A DNA stretch of 32,731 bases from Actinomycetota bacterium (GTDB lineage: Bacteria > Actinomycetota > Acidimicrobiia > Acidimicrobiales > Acidimicrobilacustridaceae). Where the stretch lies: contig WLMU01000014.1 in assembly GCA_009700115.1 (NCBI GenBank), forward strand, positions 1 through 32,731, given 5' to 3'. The first letter of the stretch is position 1; every line of letters begins with the position of its first letter. The notes under the pieces were generated by a model. That model was given only the letters and a program-made list of their open reading frames with translations. It did no database searches and was not told the DNA's origin. Both the position numbers and the translations under genes were made by a program. Of the stretch, positions 9,029-16,221 are shown piece by piece.

Positions 9029-9046
9029 AGGTGAGAGTTAGGTGAG
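9029..9046 (-). promoter_or_regulatory. PHO-box-like 11-bp direct repeat upstream of the alpha/beta hydrolase
   Basis: On the minus strand two exact copies of CTCACCT are separated by four bases, giving an 11-bp period, one helical turn. This is the layout of PhoP/RegX3/PhoB-type response-regulator boxes (Streptomyces PHO units resemble GTTCACC with 11-bp spacing). It reads toward the hydrolase start at 9008. The same pattern recurs at 10007-10024, facing the other way. Assignment to a phosphate regulator is inference. Confidence 0.55.
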
Positions 9047-9098
9047 TTCATCGCCCAAATTCACGTCAAATCCCCCGTAAATCCAATTCAACGGCGGT

Positions 9099-9974
9099 TC
9101 AGCCGAGCGCTCCACCCTTCTCAAAGGGCGCTCCTTGGCGGATTCGATCGCGAGCCGATGGCCAATCAGACATCAGCGCGGCCATATTGATTTCGCCCGC
9201 CGAGGGCTCGAAGGGTGTGGTGTGGCTCACGAACGCTTCGCCATTCCACCAATGCAGTTGAAGTGCAGGAGTCTCTGCCGCCATAACGGGCTGGTGATCG
9301 GGGTCGAGGTTGCATTGGGTCTGGTGCGTCGTACTCGGACAACACGAAACCACTGTTGACGACCAATTTGTTTCGATCGGGCGATGCAAGTGTCCCGAAA
9401 TAATTCGCCTTACTTGAGGATGACGCGTAACAACATCGCGAAATTCTTTCGCTCCTGAAAGGCCGATGCTGTCCATCCACCAGATTCCGGTCTCGAACGG
9501 CGGGTGATGCAGAAAGAGAAGCGTTGGCCGCTCTGGCTCCTGTCCGAGCACATGGTCGAGCCATGCCAAACGTGGTGTATCGAATTCACCGTCATGGTGA
9601 CCATCGCGAGTTGAGTCGAGGCCGATCAAACGCACCGGAAGGTCGTCCACCACATAGTGAAGAGGACCTTCAGCTGGGAGATACGACGCTCCCATTGAAT
9701 GTGCCATCTCCCGAAATGGTTCGCGCTCATCGTGGTTTCCAGGGATAAGAAGCAACCGGACTTCGAGCTGCGAGAGGATCTCCTTGAGGAGCTCGTATTG
9801 CTCGGGACGCCCATGGTCGGTGAGGTCACCTGTAGCGATGACAACGTCGGGACGGCGAGTCATCGAATTAATAAACGCAACTGCCGTCCCAAGTTTTTCA
9901 TTGGCATCGACAAACCGGCGCATGAAGTTGTCATCCTCGGCAACGTGAAGATCAGAGATTTGAGCAATAAGCAT
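9099..9974 (-). CDS. Calcineurin-like metallophosphoesterase (CpdA/GpdQ class)
   Basis: This is a 291-residue dinuclear-metal phosphodiesterase. All five family blocks are present in order: DLH near the start (D8, H10), GDLTDHG, GNHDER, LHHPP and GHLHRP. The layout matches class III cyclic nucleotide phosphodiesterases (CpdA, mycobacterial Rv0805) and glycerophosphodiesterases (GpdQ). The choice between cAMP and phosphodiester lipid head groups cannot be made by eye. There is no signal peptide, so it is cytoplasmic. It lies 90 bases upstream of the alpha/beta hydrolase on the same strand and diverges from the GT-C-like gene. The surrounding PHO-box-like repeats fit a phosphorus-scavenging role (inference). 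Confidence 0.9.
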   Translation of the reverse strand: MLIAQISDLHVAEDDNFMRRFVDANEKLGTAVAFINSMTRRPDVVIATGDLTDHGRPEQYELLKEILSQLEVRLLLIPGNHDEREPFREMAHSMGASYLPAEGPLHYVVDDLPVRLIGLDSTRDGHHDGEFDTPRLAWLDHVLGQEPERPTLLFLHHPPFETGIWWMDSIGLSGAKEFRDVVTRHPQVRRIISGHLHRPIETNWSSTVVSCCPSTTHQTQCNLDPDHQPVMAAETPALQLHWWNGEAFVSHTTPFEPSAGEINMAALMSDWPSARDRIRQGAPFEKGGALG

Positions 9975-10006
9975 GACTAAATCATGACACCGAGCGACCG
10001 CTGATT

Positions 10007-10024
10007 CTCACCTCTTCCTCACCT
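10007..10024 (+). promoter_or_regulatory. PHO-box-like 11-bp direct repeat upstream of the GT-C-like gene
   Basis: Two exact CTCACCT copies start at 10007 and 10018, 11 bp apart. They lie in the divergent region between the phosphodiesterase (start 9974) and the GT-C-like gene (start 10074), reading toward the latter. This matches the repeat at 9029-9046 in unit, spacing and orientation relative to its gene. The shared pattern suggests one response regulator acts on both. Confidence 0.55.
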
Positions 10025-10073
10025 TTGTGATCTAAGAAGAGAGGACCATTTGTGTGAACACGGGGAGAGACCG

Positions 10074-11822
10074 TTGAGTAACCCAACTAGCGGTGAATCC
10101 TCGCCCCTTGAGACGCCCGTCCCGTCAAACGATCTGGCTCCTCCCACGAATCGTCAGATCGCCACACGTTGGTTACCAGCGATCATCGCTGTGCTTTTCT
10201 TCGTCGCGTTTTCAGCGATTGTCCTGAGTCAACCAGAGAAGATGATCGAACCCGACCCCTATGCGTATCGGGCGTCAATCGCAGCACTCGAAGACGGAAA
10301 CATCACACTTGACCAAAGTCAATATGACGCGCTCTCGACAACACTTCAACAAACGTCGCTCGGTGGCGGCATCATGCAGTGGCATCAAAATGACAACGGA
10401 ACATGGGTGAGCGAAAAGAATCCCGGGTATCCATTCCTTGCCGTCGGCTTTGACGAAGCCGGAGCACTTCGGCTCGCTCCCCTTTTCTATGGAGCGCTCG
10501 CGTGTCTCGCTCTTTGGTTCGGTGCTCGCCGATGGCTCGGGCGCTGGGGCGGAACGTTTGCTATCGGCGCTTATTGTTCAACTGCTTTGGCCATGGTGAT
10601 GGCCTGGCGCTCAACGATGCCGACATTCACCGATGCATCCCTCGTAGCTGTCGGACTCGGCCTACTCATTTGGAGCGTCGTCGCTCTCGACCGAAGCCAT
10701 CGGGCTCGTTCGATTGTCGGTGCACTCGCCTTCCTGACCTTCGGCCTCGCTACCTTCGTTCGATACACAAACATTGTGGTTCTCGGCGTTGCTTCGCTCT
10801 TCGCACTCGCCGTCTGTTTACGCCCCAAGTGGAAACTCGGTTTGTCGACACTCATTTGGTGGGCGATCGCATCGATTCCGCCGCTGATTGCATCACTCGT
10901 CTACAACGCCGTCGTTTTCGATGGTCCGTTCTCTACCGGTTACAACGCAAGCACCGTTCAATTTTCAACAAGCGCTGTCCCGGACAATTTCAGAATCATG
11001 CCCAGTAGATTGTGGCAAGCGATGCCCATCTTCGTGGTCGGGCTTCTTGCAATTGTTGTCCTCGTTGGGTTCCAAATCATGCACGCACTTCGAGTTCGAT
11101 CAGAAGAAACAACTGGCAACACAGAACTCGTGAAATCCGACACCGAAACCACAGCGACTGCCATCTCGGCGACAACGATCGACCGTTGGGTCGGGATCTT
11201 CCTCGTTTTCGCTTGGGCAGCAACGTGGGCCACCTATGCCGCCTACGAGTGGACCGCGAATATGGGGGGCGGCAGGCCCAGTGGCAGCGGCGGATTTGGT
11301 GGCGGCGCACTGCCAGGCGGCGCAATGTCACAACCTGTCTACAGCACCGTTCGTTTTTATCTTCCCGCTCTCGGTGCAATCGCGCTGTTAGTTGCATGGC
11401 TCTTCACGCGCATGCCCGCGGTAATCGGTGTGGTCGCGCTGATTGCACTCTTCGCTTTCGGTGGCCACGAATTCAGAGACACTGTCAATAGCCAATGGGC
11501 TTCGATGTCGATGAGTGGAGGTCGCGGAGCCTTCGGTGGCCCCCAACAATTCGACCTTTCGAAGTGCAGCAACCTTCCTCAAATGCCACAAGGGGCTCAG
11601 AATCAAAACGGTGGTCCTCCCGCCGGAGGTCTTCCGAATAGACAACAGAGCAACGGCGTTCCGAACGGTCTGCCCGGAACACCCCCTAATGGGGCCCAAG
11701 GGCGCGGGGAGCTAACGCTCGATGAAAGTGGGTGTCCTGTGCTCCCTGGCGCCAATTCATCAGGATCGACAACCACCTCCACCATTCCTGTTTCGACAAC
11801 GATCGCAGGCGGCCCCTCATAA
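10074..11822 (+). CDS. Polytopic membrane protein, putative GT-C-type glycosyltransferase
   Basis: This is a 582-residue membrane protein. A Pro-rich cytoplasmic N-terminus is followed by a first helix (about 35-54) and then an external loop with EPDPYAYRAS, an acidic motif in the position where GT-C enzymes (ArnT/Pmt-like) keep catalytic Asp/Glu. About eight to ten more helices follow. A Gly-rich external loop (GGGRPSGSGGFGGG) interrupts the last helices, and about 110 C-terminal residues rich in Gly, Pro, Gln and Asn appear to lie outside. The start is uncertain: TTG at 10074 follows GGGGAGAG with good spacing, while TTG at 10050 would add 8 residues. It could use a lipid-linked sugar as donor for wall glycans, but the specific reaction is not known. 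Confidence 0.7.
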   Translation: MSNPTSGESSPLETPVPSNDLAPPTNRQIATRWLPAIIAVLFFVAFSAIVLSQPEKMIEPDPYAYRASIAALEDGNITLDQSQYDALSTTLQQTSLGGGIMQWHQNDNGTWVSEKNPGYPFLAVGFDEAGALRLAPLFYGALACLALWFGARRWLGRWGGTFAIGAYCSTALAMVMAWRSTMPTFTDASLVAVGLGLLIWSVVALDRSHRARSIVGALAFLTFGLATFVRYTNIVVLGVASLFALAVCLRPKWKLGLSTLIWWAIASIPPLIASLVYNAVVFDGPFSTGYNASTVQFSTSAVPDNFRIMPSRLWQAMPIFVVGLLAIVVLVGFQIMHALRVRSEETTGNTELVKSDTETTATAISATTIDRWVGIFLVFAWAATWATYAAYEWTANMGGGRPSGSGGFGGGALPGGAMSQPVYSTVRFYLPALGAIALLVAWLFTRMPAVIGVVALIALFAFGGHEFRDTVNSQWASMSMSGGRGAFGGPQQFDLSKCSNLPQMPQGAQNQNGGPPAGGLPNRQQSNGVPNGLPGTPPNGAQGRGELTLDESGCPVLPGANSSGSTTTSTIPVSTTIAGGPS

Positions 11823-11887
11823 CGGCGGCGAGCGATAAGACTCGGCACATCGACCCGACATCTCGCCTCCATTCGACCATCACGGAA

Positions 11888-12988
11888 ATGCGACGTTTCG
11901 TGATCCTGATGATCTTGGCGTTTAGCCTTGTCGCCGTTGGATGTGGTTCGACGTCTCACTCGTCGAAGTCGAAAAGTCCGTCAACATTTTCCGAAATCGA
12001 TTCGGCAATGACTCTCAGAGTCGCAAGTGAACATCTGGACGGGGCTGGGTTACTGGTCGTAGCAAATGGCACTAGCTACCGCAACACTTTCTATGGGTCG
12101 TACACCAGCGAAACAGTCATTCCGATTGCATCGGCCAGTAAATGGCTTACCGCTGCGACCATGATGACTCTCGTCGACGATGGGAAAGTCTCGCTTGACG
12201 ATCCCGTTTCGAAATTCCTACCGAACTTCACTGAACCAGTCCGATCAGCGACGATCCGCCAGCTCCTTTCGCATACCGCTGGAATTGCTCAAGCGAACTG
12301 CATCTGGGAGCAACAACTTTCACTCGCTGAATGCGTCGACGAAGTTGCAACTCAGAAAGCATCCTACCCACCTGGAACGAAATTTTCCTACGGAAACACC
12401 AGTTTTTCTGTTGCCGGTCGAATCATTGAAGTCGTTACCAAGCAATCATTCGAAAAAGCATTTGAATCTCGCATCGGTCTTCCTCTCGGAATGAAACACA
12501 CGCGCTTCGACGGGAACTATTACCCCACCGAATCGAATCCTGTTCCTGCTGCTTCTGCGGAATCCACCATGTCCGATTATGGAACATTCGTCGAAATGAT
12601 CTTCAACAAAGGTTCCCTAAACGGCGTTCAGGTTCTCTCCGAACATTCAGCGCTTGAGATGGAAACTGATTCAGTTGTTGGCATCAACACAAGCGCCGAC
12701 TCTGCCGTCCGGACCACCGGCATTCCCACCTACGGACTAGGAACTTGGCGGGATGTCGTCACCGCCGACGACGTGGGAGTCGTCACGAGTGGAAATGGCG
12801 CCTATGGGTTCTACCCATGGGTTGACCGATCTCGGAATGGCTTCGGAATGGTGTTCGTTTACGACCAGCGCGGATCTGACCAAGCCGTTCCTGAATCTCA
12901 GCGCGAACTGCACTGGGTTCTTTGCGTCCTCGACGGACTCGGGGTCATGAAAACTGCCACCCCTACGACTGTGTACCGCCGGCGATAG
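11888..12988 (+). CDS. Lipoprotein of the beta-lactamase/serine hydrolase fold (PF00144-like)
   Basis: This is a 366-residue lipoprotein with a signal peptide ending AVGC (lipidated Cys19), then a Ser-rich spacer and the catalytic domain. Family motifs are SASK (nucleophile Ser82, Lys85), YGN (Tyr168, Asn170) and the QLLSHTAGI block. Such proteins include DD-peptidases, esterases and class C-like beta-lactamases; the substrate cannot be fixed here. I rejected a longer frame starting at 11732, because it overlaps the upstream gene and lacks a signal at its N-terminus. It lies 65 bases after the GT-C-like gene and may be co-transcribed with it. It ends 11 bases from the convergent sigma-fusion gene. 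Confidence 0.87.
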   Translation: MRRFVILMILAFSLVAVGCGSTSHSSKSKSPSTFSEIDSAMTLRVASEHLDGAGLLVVANGTSYRNTFYGSYTSETVIPIASASKWLTAATMMTLVDDGKVSLDDPVSKFLPNFTEPVRSATIRQLLSHTAGIAQANCIWEQQLSLAECVDEVATQKASYPPGTKFSYGNTSFSVAGRIIEVVTKQSFEKAFESRIGLPLGMKHTRFDGNYYPTESNPVPAASAESTMSDYGTFVEMIFNKGSLNGVQVLSEHSALEMETDSVVGINTSADSAVRTTGIPTYGLGTWRDVVTADDVGVVTSGNGAYGFYPWVDRSRNGFGMVFVYDQRGSDQAVPESQRELHWVLCVLDGLGVMKTATPTTVYRRR

Positions 12989-12999
12989 CGGCCTACCCG

Positions 13000-14544
13000 T
13001 CAGCAGGTGATTCCACCTGAGATCGGATTCGGCCAGACTGCGCTTCGATTGCCGGCAGCATCAACGACAGAGATCTGAATGATTGAGAACGATCCGGTAC
13101 TCAGAAAAGGACCGATTGTCGTTTTGACCGTTCCACCGGATCCTGACAACACCAGTGAACCGCCGCCTCCACTCACTCCAATCGTCGCTTGTCCAGATAC
13201 GACTCCAACATTGTCGGTCGCCATCACCGTAAGAACCGAAGTTCGGGTTCCAACCGATGAGCATTGAATTGCGGACGACACGAGAGACTGAGCGGTCAAC
13301 GACACCGACGTAATCTTCGGCGCTGTGGTGTCACGCTGAATCGTTGAGGTTTGATTCGCCGTTGAACTTGTACCTGCCACTCCCTGATTAGCTGATGTAT
13401 CGGTCATCGCGCCGGAACGCTGTGTCGTCTGAATCGTGGTTGAGCCATCCGATCCCACAACAGGCGAAATCGTCGTATCCACGACCTGCGCTGCCGAGTT
13501 CGCCGAAGAAGCCACTCGAGGACGCGAAGACCCGCCACTGACTCCGGTTACCTGAATCGTAGTCATTGTGAGCACAGCAATGGCCACGATCGCAACACCA
13601 AGACCGATGAGTAAGCGGCGAAGAGTTCCGCCACCGGTCGGGAATCCGTTCCGGCCTGCCCTGAACGAACTCGTATCGAATTTCGGAAGACCATCGGAAG
13701 TAACCGGGAGCGACGCAAGAATTTGCGTGCGAGCGGAGATCGGCGCCGCGCTTGCTGGCGACTCGCCGAACACTGCCAACGCCTTCGGCGCACGCTTCTT
13801 CGAGCAAACCACACACGCATCGGCGTGGCGCGAAATTCGCTTCCGCCAAAGCGGCGTGAGAGAACCAGAACAATCTGCAACAAGGTTCGAAAACTCAACG
13901 CAGCCATCATCGTTGTAGCGGAGAAGAAAGAGCGCCCCAATCGACCTCTCAAGATTCTGCCGCATTCTCGAAGCGATGACGTTTGCGTTATGGCGCGATA
14001 CGCCCAGTGCACTCGCAAGCTCGTCCCCCTCGACCCCTTGCCTGACAGAAAGCTCAAGAACGGCGCGCTCGTTCTCATTGAGTCCTTCAGCAGCTTCCCA
14101 AACGAGGGCTACCGCGGCATCGCCTCCCATCGCATCGGAAACCTCTGTTTCAGGTGCCGACTGATCAAGATCGAATGCGCTACGCATCTCGGTCCCCGAT
14201 GGATCGACTGCGACTTGGCGAGAAGACTTCACTCCCAGACGCGAGACCCGGTTCTTGGCAATTGCGAAGAGCCAAGGCCGAACTTGGTTGGGGTCGCGCA
14301 ATTGGTTCATTCGCTGCCACGCCGTTACAAACGTGTCCGCCATGGCATCTTCGGCCAGCCCGCGATCTCGAGTCAGCGTGAGGCAGAAGGAAAAGACTCG
14401 ATCGCTGTAGCGATCGTAGAGATGGGCGAAGGCATCCTGATCGCCCGATCCGCAGGCGTTGACCAACTCGGCATCCGTCGCCGATGCCATCGACCTGCTC
14501 GAGTTTCGAGCCCCATCCATTGGCGCAAACGATAGTTCGCTCAT
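13000..14544 (-). CDS. ECF sigma factor fused to zinc finger, membrane helix and external Ig-like domain
   Basis: This is a single 514-residue protein joining transcription and envelope parts. In numbering from the GTG at 14547: region 2 at about 36-105 (DAFAHLYDRYSDRVFSF, AEDAMADTFVTAWQRM, PWLFAIAKNR), region 4 at about 155-203 (LNENERAVLEL plus helix-turn-helix DELASALGVSRHNANVIASRM), zinc-finger-like HADACVVC (241-248, H-x3-C-x2-C as in anti-sigma ZAS domains), one membrane helix (about 309-331), a Ser/Thr linker, and an external beta-sandwich-like domain (about 406-515). That domain starts near Cys429 and ends in Cys515, a likely disulfide. ATG 14544 follows a strong GAGGGGGG. Fused ECF factors of this kind are known in actinobacteria (groups such as ECF52/53). 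It likely carries its own inhibitor and sensor (inference). Confidence 0.88.
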   Translation of the reverse strand: MSELSFAPMDGARNSSRSMASATDAELVNACGSGDQDAFAHLYDRYSDRVFSFCLTLTRDRGLAEDAMADTFVTAWQRMNQLRDPNQVRPWLFAIAKNRVSRLGVKSSRQVAVDPSGTEMRSAFDLDQSAPETEVSDAMGGDAAVALVWEAAEGLNENERAVLELSVRQGVEGDELASALGVSRHNANVIASRMRQNLERSIGALFLLRYNDDGCVEFSNLVADCSGSLTPLWRKRISRHADACVVCSKKRAPKALAVFGESPASAAPISARTQILASLPVTSDGLPKFDTSSFRAGRNGFPTGGGTLRRLLIGLGVAIVAIAVLTMTTIQVTGVSGGSSRPRVASSANSAAQVVDTTISPVVGSDGSTTIQTTQRSGAMTDTSANQGVAGTSSTANQTSTIQRDTTAPKITSVSLTAQSLVSSAIQCSSVGTRTSVLTVMATDNVGVVSGQATIGVSGGGGSLVLSGSGGTVKTTIGPFLSTGSFSIIQISVVDAAGNRSAVWPNPISGGITC

Positions 14545-14596
14545 CACCCACCCCCCTCGTCAGCTCTTTTCTTTCCACGTGACTCCCCTCCGTTCA

Positions 14597-15289
14597 TCAG
14601 GCGCAGAGCGTCGCCACAGAAAGGCTTGAATTGTTTCCCAGGCCATCCTTGGCGTAGACGACCAAGCCCGTAACTGGGCGAAAAGACCAATTCAAAATCG
14701 TGGCGGACCAAACATTGCTCCCTGGTGTCGCTGCCGTGAAGCTGTGCTTCGAACCGTCTATGTAATAGGAGCCCCAGACACTGACGACACCATTGGGGTC
14801 CTCCGCCGTAATCGAAACAATGACCTTGGAGCCACACGTCCAGATCGGCGAGGAGAGCGTGGGGCCTGCAGCAAACCCGGCAACGCCACCGTCGGGGACG
14901 ATAGGGACAGCTGGTCCCCATACTCCCCGGTCACTCGATGGCGACGATGTGCCGCCAGTCGACGAGCTTCCGGTTTCCGGCGTCTCCGAACTTGGTGCAG
15001 GAGCCGAGGTCCAATCCCCCGATGGCGGGTTCGACGACCCAAAATCGCTCGAAGAAGACCCGTCAGCTGCTCGCGCGAGACCAGATGCGGCGGTGCTTGT
15101 GTTCAAGTCTGCCGCGTTCACTCCAGTTGTACGTTGACTCGTACGGGACGACGCTGACCGAACGTTTTCGGAAGCGTTTGACTCCGTAGATGAAGTGGAC
15201 GATCTCGTTGCAAGAAATCCTGCAAGTGCAAGTGTGCCAACAAGTAAGACTGCGATTGCTCCGAGTACAACATTGCGTGAGTTCTTCAT
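14597..15289 (-). CDS. Membrane-anchored protein with Ig-like domain resembling that of the sigma fusion
   Basis: This is a 230-residue protein with a short cytoplasmic N-terminus, one membrane helix (about 8-27), a long Ser/Thr/Pro linker and a C-terminal external domain (about 142-230). That domain matches the end of the downstream sigma fusion in motif order: a first Cys (C152), then DPNGVVS (against DNVGVVS), then DGLGNNS (against DAAGNRS), and a last Cys at the extreme end (C229). ATG 15289 follows AGAGGA and is chosen over an upstream in-frame start at 15355, which would begin inside the conserved leader. The sigma-fusion gene starts 52 bases after this gene's stop, so they are probably one operon. 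The function is unknown; a sensor or decoy partner is plausible. Confidence 0.8.
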   Translation of the reverse strand: MKNSRNVVLGAIAVLLVGTLALAGFLATRSSTSSTESNASENVRSASSRTSQRTTGVNAADLNTSTAASGLARAADGSSSSDFGSSNPPSGDWTSAPAPSSETPETGSSSTGGTSSPSSDRGVWGPAVPIVPDGGVAGFAAGPTLSSPIWTCGSKVIVSITAEDPNGVVSVWGSYYIDGSKHSFTAATPGSNVWSATILNWSFRPVTGLVVYAKDGLGNNSSLSVATLCA

Positions 15290-15357
15290 GTGGTTCCTCT
15301 CCGGTCGCACGATGCGACCTCGAATGGAAGAGTCCACGAGATCTTCACCAGTCACAC
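15290..15357 (-). promoter_or_regulatory. Conserved leader copy A with hairpin before the ribosome binding site
   Basis: This leader aligns with the one at 16089-16157. Both begin with GTGTGACTGG 62-63 bases before the ATG, share a GTGG-centred block about 45 bases before it, and carry a hairpin just ahead of the Shine-Dalgarno. Here the hairpin is a perfect 7-3-7 (GGUCGCA-UCG-UGCGACC, 15303-15319). GTGTGACTGG may be the -35 element of an ECF promoter (inference). The hairpin could control translation. Confidence 0.6.
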
Positions 15358-15438
15358 ATTTTGAAAACTTTTTTATGTGGACGCGAAAAATTCAGTGCTG
15401 CTTTCGCTCCCTGACGCCCATCCGCAGTTCCACGCGAC

Positions 15439-15464
15439 GAGACCCGGAGAATTCTCCGGGTCTC
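15439..15464. terminator. 26-bp perfect palindrome between the His-rich gene and the Ig-domain gene
   Basis: The arms GAGACCCGGAGAA and its exact reverse complement meet without a loop, centred on GAATTC. It lies 52 bases past the stop of the His-rich gene and about 80 bases before leader A, so a hairpin terminator for the former is the simplest reading. No T-run follows on the minus strand. A protein-binding operator is the alternative. Confidence 0.5.
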
Positions 15465-15515
15465 CATCACTGAACTGACTGCACTGGCGGTGAAAGACGT
15501 CACCAGCACTCATGA

Positions 15516-16088
15516 CTATGAGTTTGAGCGATGGTCTTCGTGCGCCTCCTCATCATGACCATGGGATACGGCTTCGCGCTCGGCGTGGTGTTCAGAATGT
15601 TCGACTGCATGGTCATCGACACCATGTGCGTGGCCACAGCCCTCACTGGGCGCACCACTGTCAGACGACGGAACCGGAGCGGTTCCCGGTTCCTCAGCTG
15701 TTACCTCACGCTCAGGCATGGTAACGACAACACCGGGGACCGGAGCGCTGCCAACAATTCCTGGTTGCGGGCTCACTCGTCCGGTTGAATTTCCACTCTC
15801 GGCGTCGGGGGTGGAACCGCGCTGATCCGACACAGTTGATGTCGATGACGTCGCATCACTTTCGCGCTCCGTCGTAACATTGGCGGAAACATCAATCATG
15901 CCGCCGCCGTTCGCCAATTCGTTCCAATCGATGTCAGTTGAGGGCATGGCCCCGCTCACGTCTTGCGCTTCGGCAGTCTTGATGCCACCCCGATCACCGA
16001 AGGCAAGTTCGCCCACGACTCCGGCAAGGAGGAGGACGAAGATCGCGGTCAAAATGATCGTGCGGCGGGTTCGACGGTTTCTGGTCAT
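15516..16088 (-). CDS. Membrane-anchored protein with His-rich C-terminal tail
   Basis: This is a 190-residue protein with a basic cytoplasmic N-terminus (RNRRTRR), one membrane helix (about 11-30), a long polar Ser/Thr/Glu-rich external region, and a tail (about 150-190) with ten His residues plus Cys151 and many Asp/Glu. The tail looks like a divalent-metal (Zn, Ni or Cu) binding segment. No enzyme domain is recognised. The ATG at 16088 follows AAGGAAG and is preferred to the in-frame start at 16112, which lies inside the shared leader. The leader is a near copy of that of the Ig-domain gene, so both genes probably share regulation, likely by the neighbouring sigma fusion (inference). Confidence 0.72.
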   Translation of the reverse strand: MTRNRRTRRTIILTAIFVLLLAGVVGELAFGDRGGIKTAEAQDVSGAMPSTDIDWNELANGGGMIDVSANVTTERESDATSSTSTVSDQRGSTPDAESGNSTGRVSPQPGIVGSAPVPGVVVTMPEREVTAEEPGTAPVPSSDSGAPSEGCGHAHGVDDHAVEHSEHHAEREAVSHGHDEEAHEDHRSNS

Positions 16089-16157
16089 TGCTTCCTTCCC
16101 GGACCGCACCATGCGATCTCAGAAGGGAGGAGCCACCGTCAACGGTCCCAGTCACAC
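16089..16157 (-). promoter_or_regulatory. Conserved leader copy B with hairpin before the ribosome binding site
   Basis: This is the counterpart of the leader at 15290-15357. GTGTGACTGG is identical and the spacing to the ATG differs by one base. The hairpin (16102-16118) reads GAUCGCA-UGG-UGCGGUC in RNA. Against copy A, one pair changes from G-C to A-U on both sides and another from U-A to U-G, so pairing is kept while sequence drifts. An A/T-tract pair with a CTCGGCCGAG centre (16168-16177) lies just upstream. Confidence 0.6.
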
Positions 16158-16221
16158 TTTTTTTCGCCTCGGCCGAGAAAAACCCACAATCCCTGTCTCC
16201 CCTTGGGTGTGGACCGTTGCT

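Noticed and set aside
11732-11887. N-terminal extension of the beta-lactamase-like lipoprotein
   Set aside because: It overlaps the upstream gene, has no homology-like content, and would hide the lipoprotein signal that starts at 11888.
13723-14535. Plus-strand open frame of 270 codons
   Set aside because: It lies wholly antisense to the sigma fusion, whose motifs are unmistakable; the product resembles nothing and is rich in Arg/His as shadows usually are.
16158-16182. Terminator after the saccharopine dehydrogenase-like gene
   Set aside because: The T-tract/CTCGGCCGAG/A-tract has its A-run on the exit side for minus-strand transcription, so it is not a normal terminator; it may be part of the leader B promoter.
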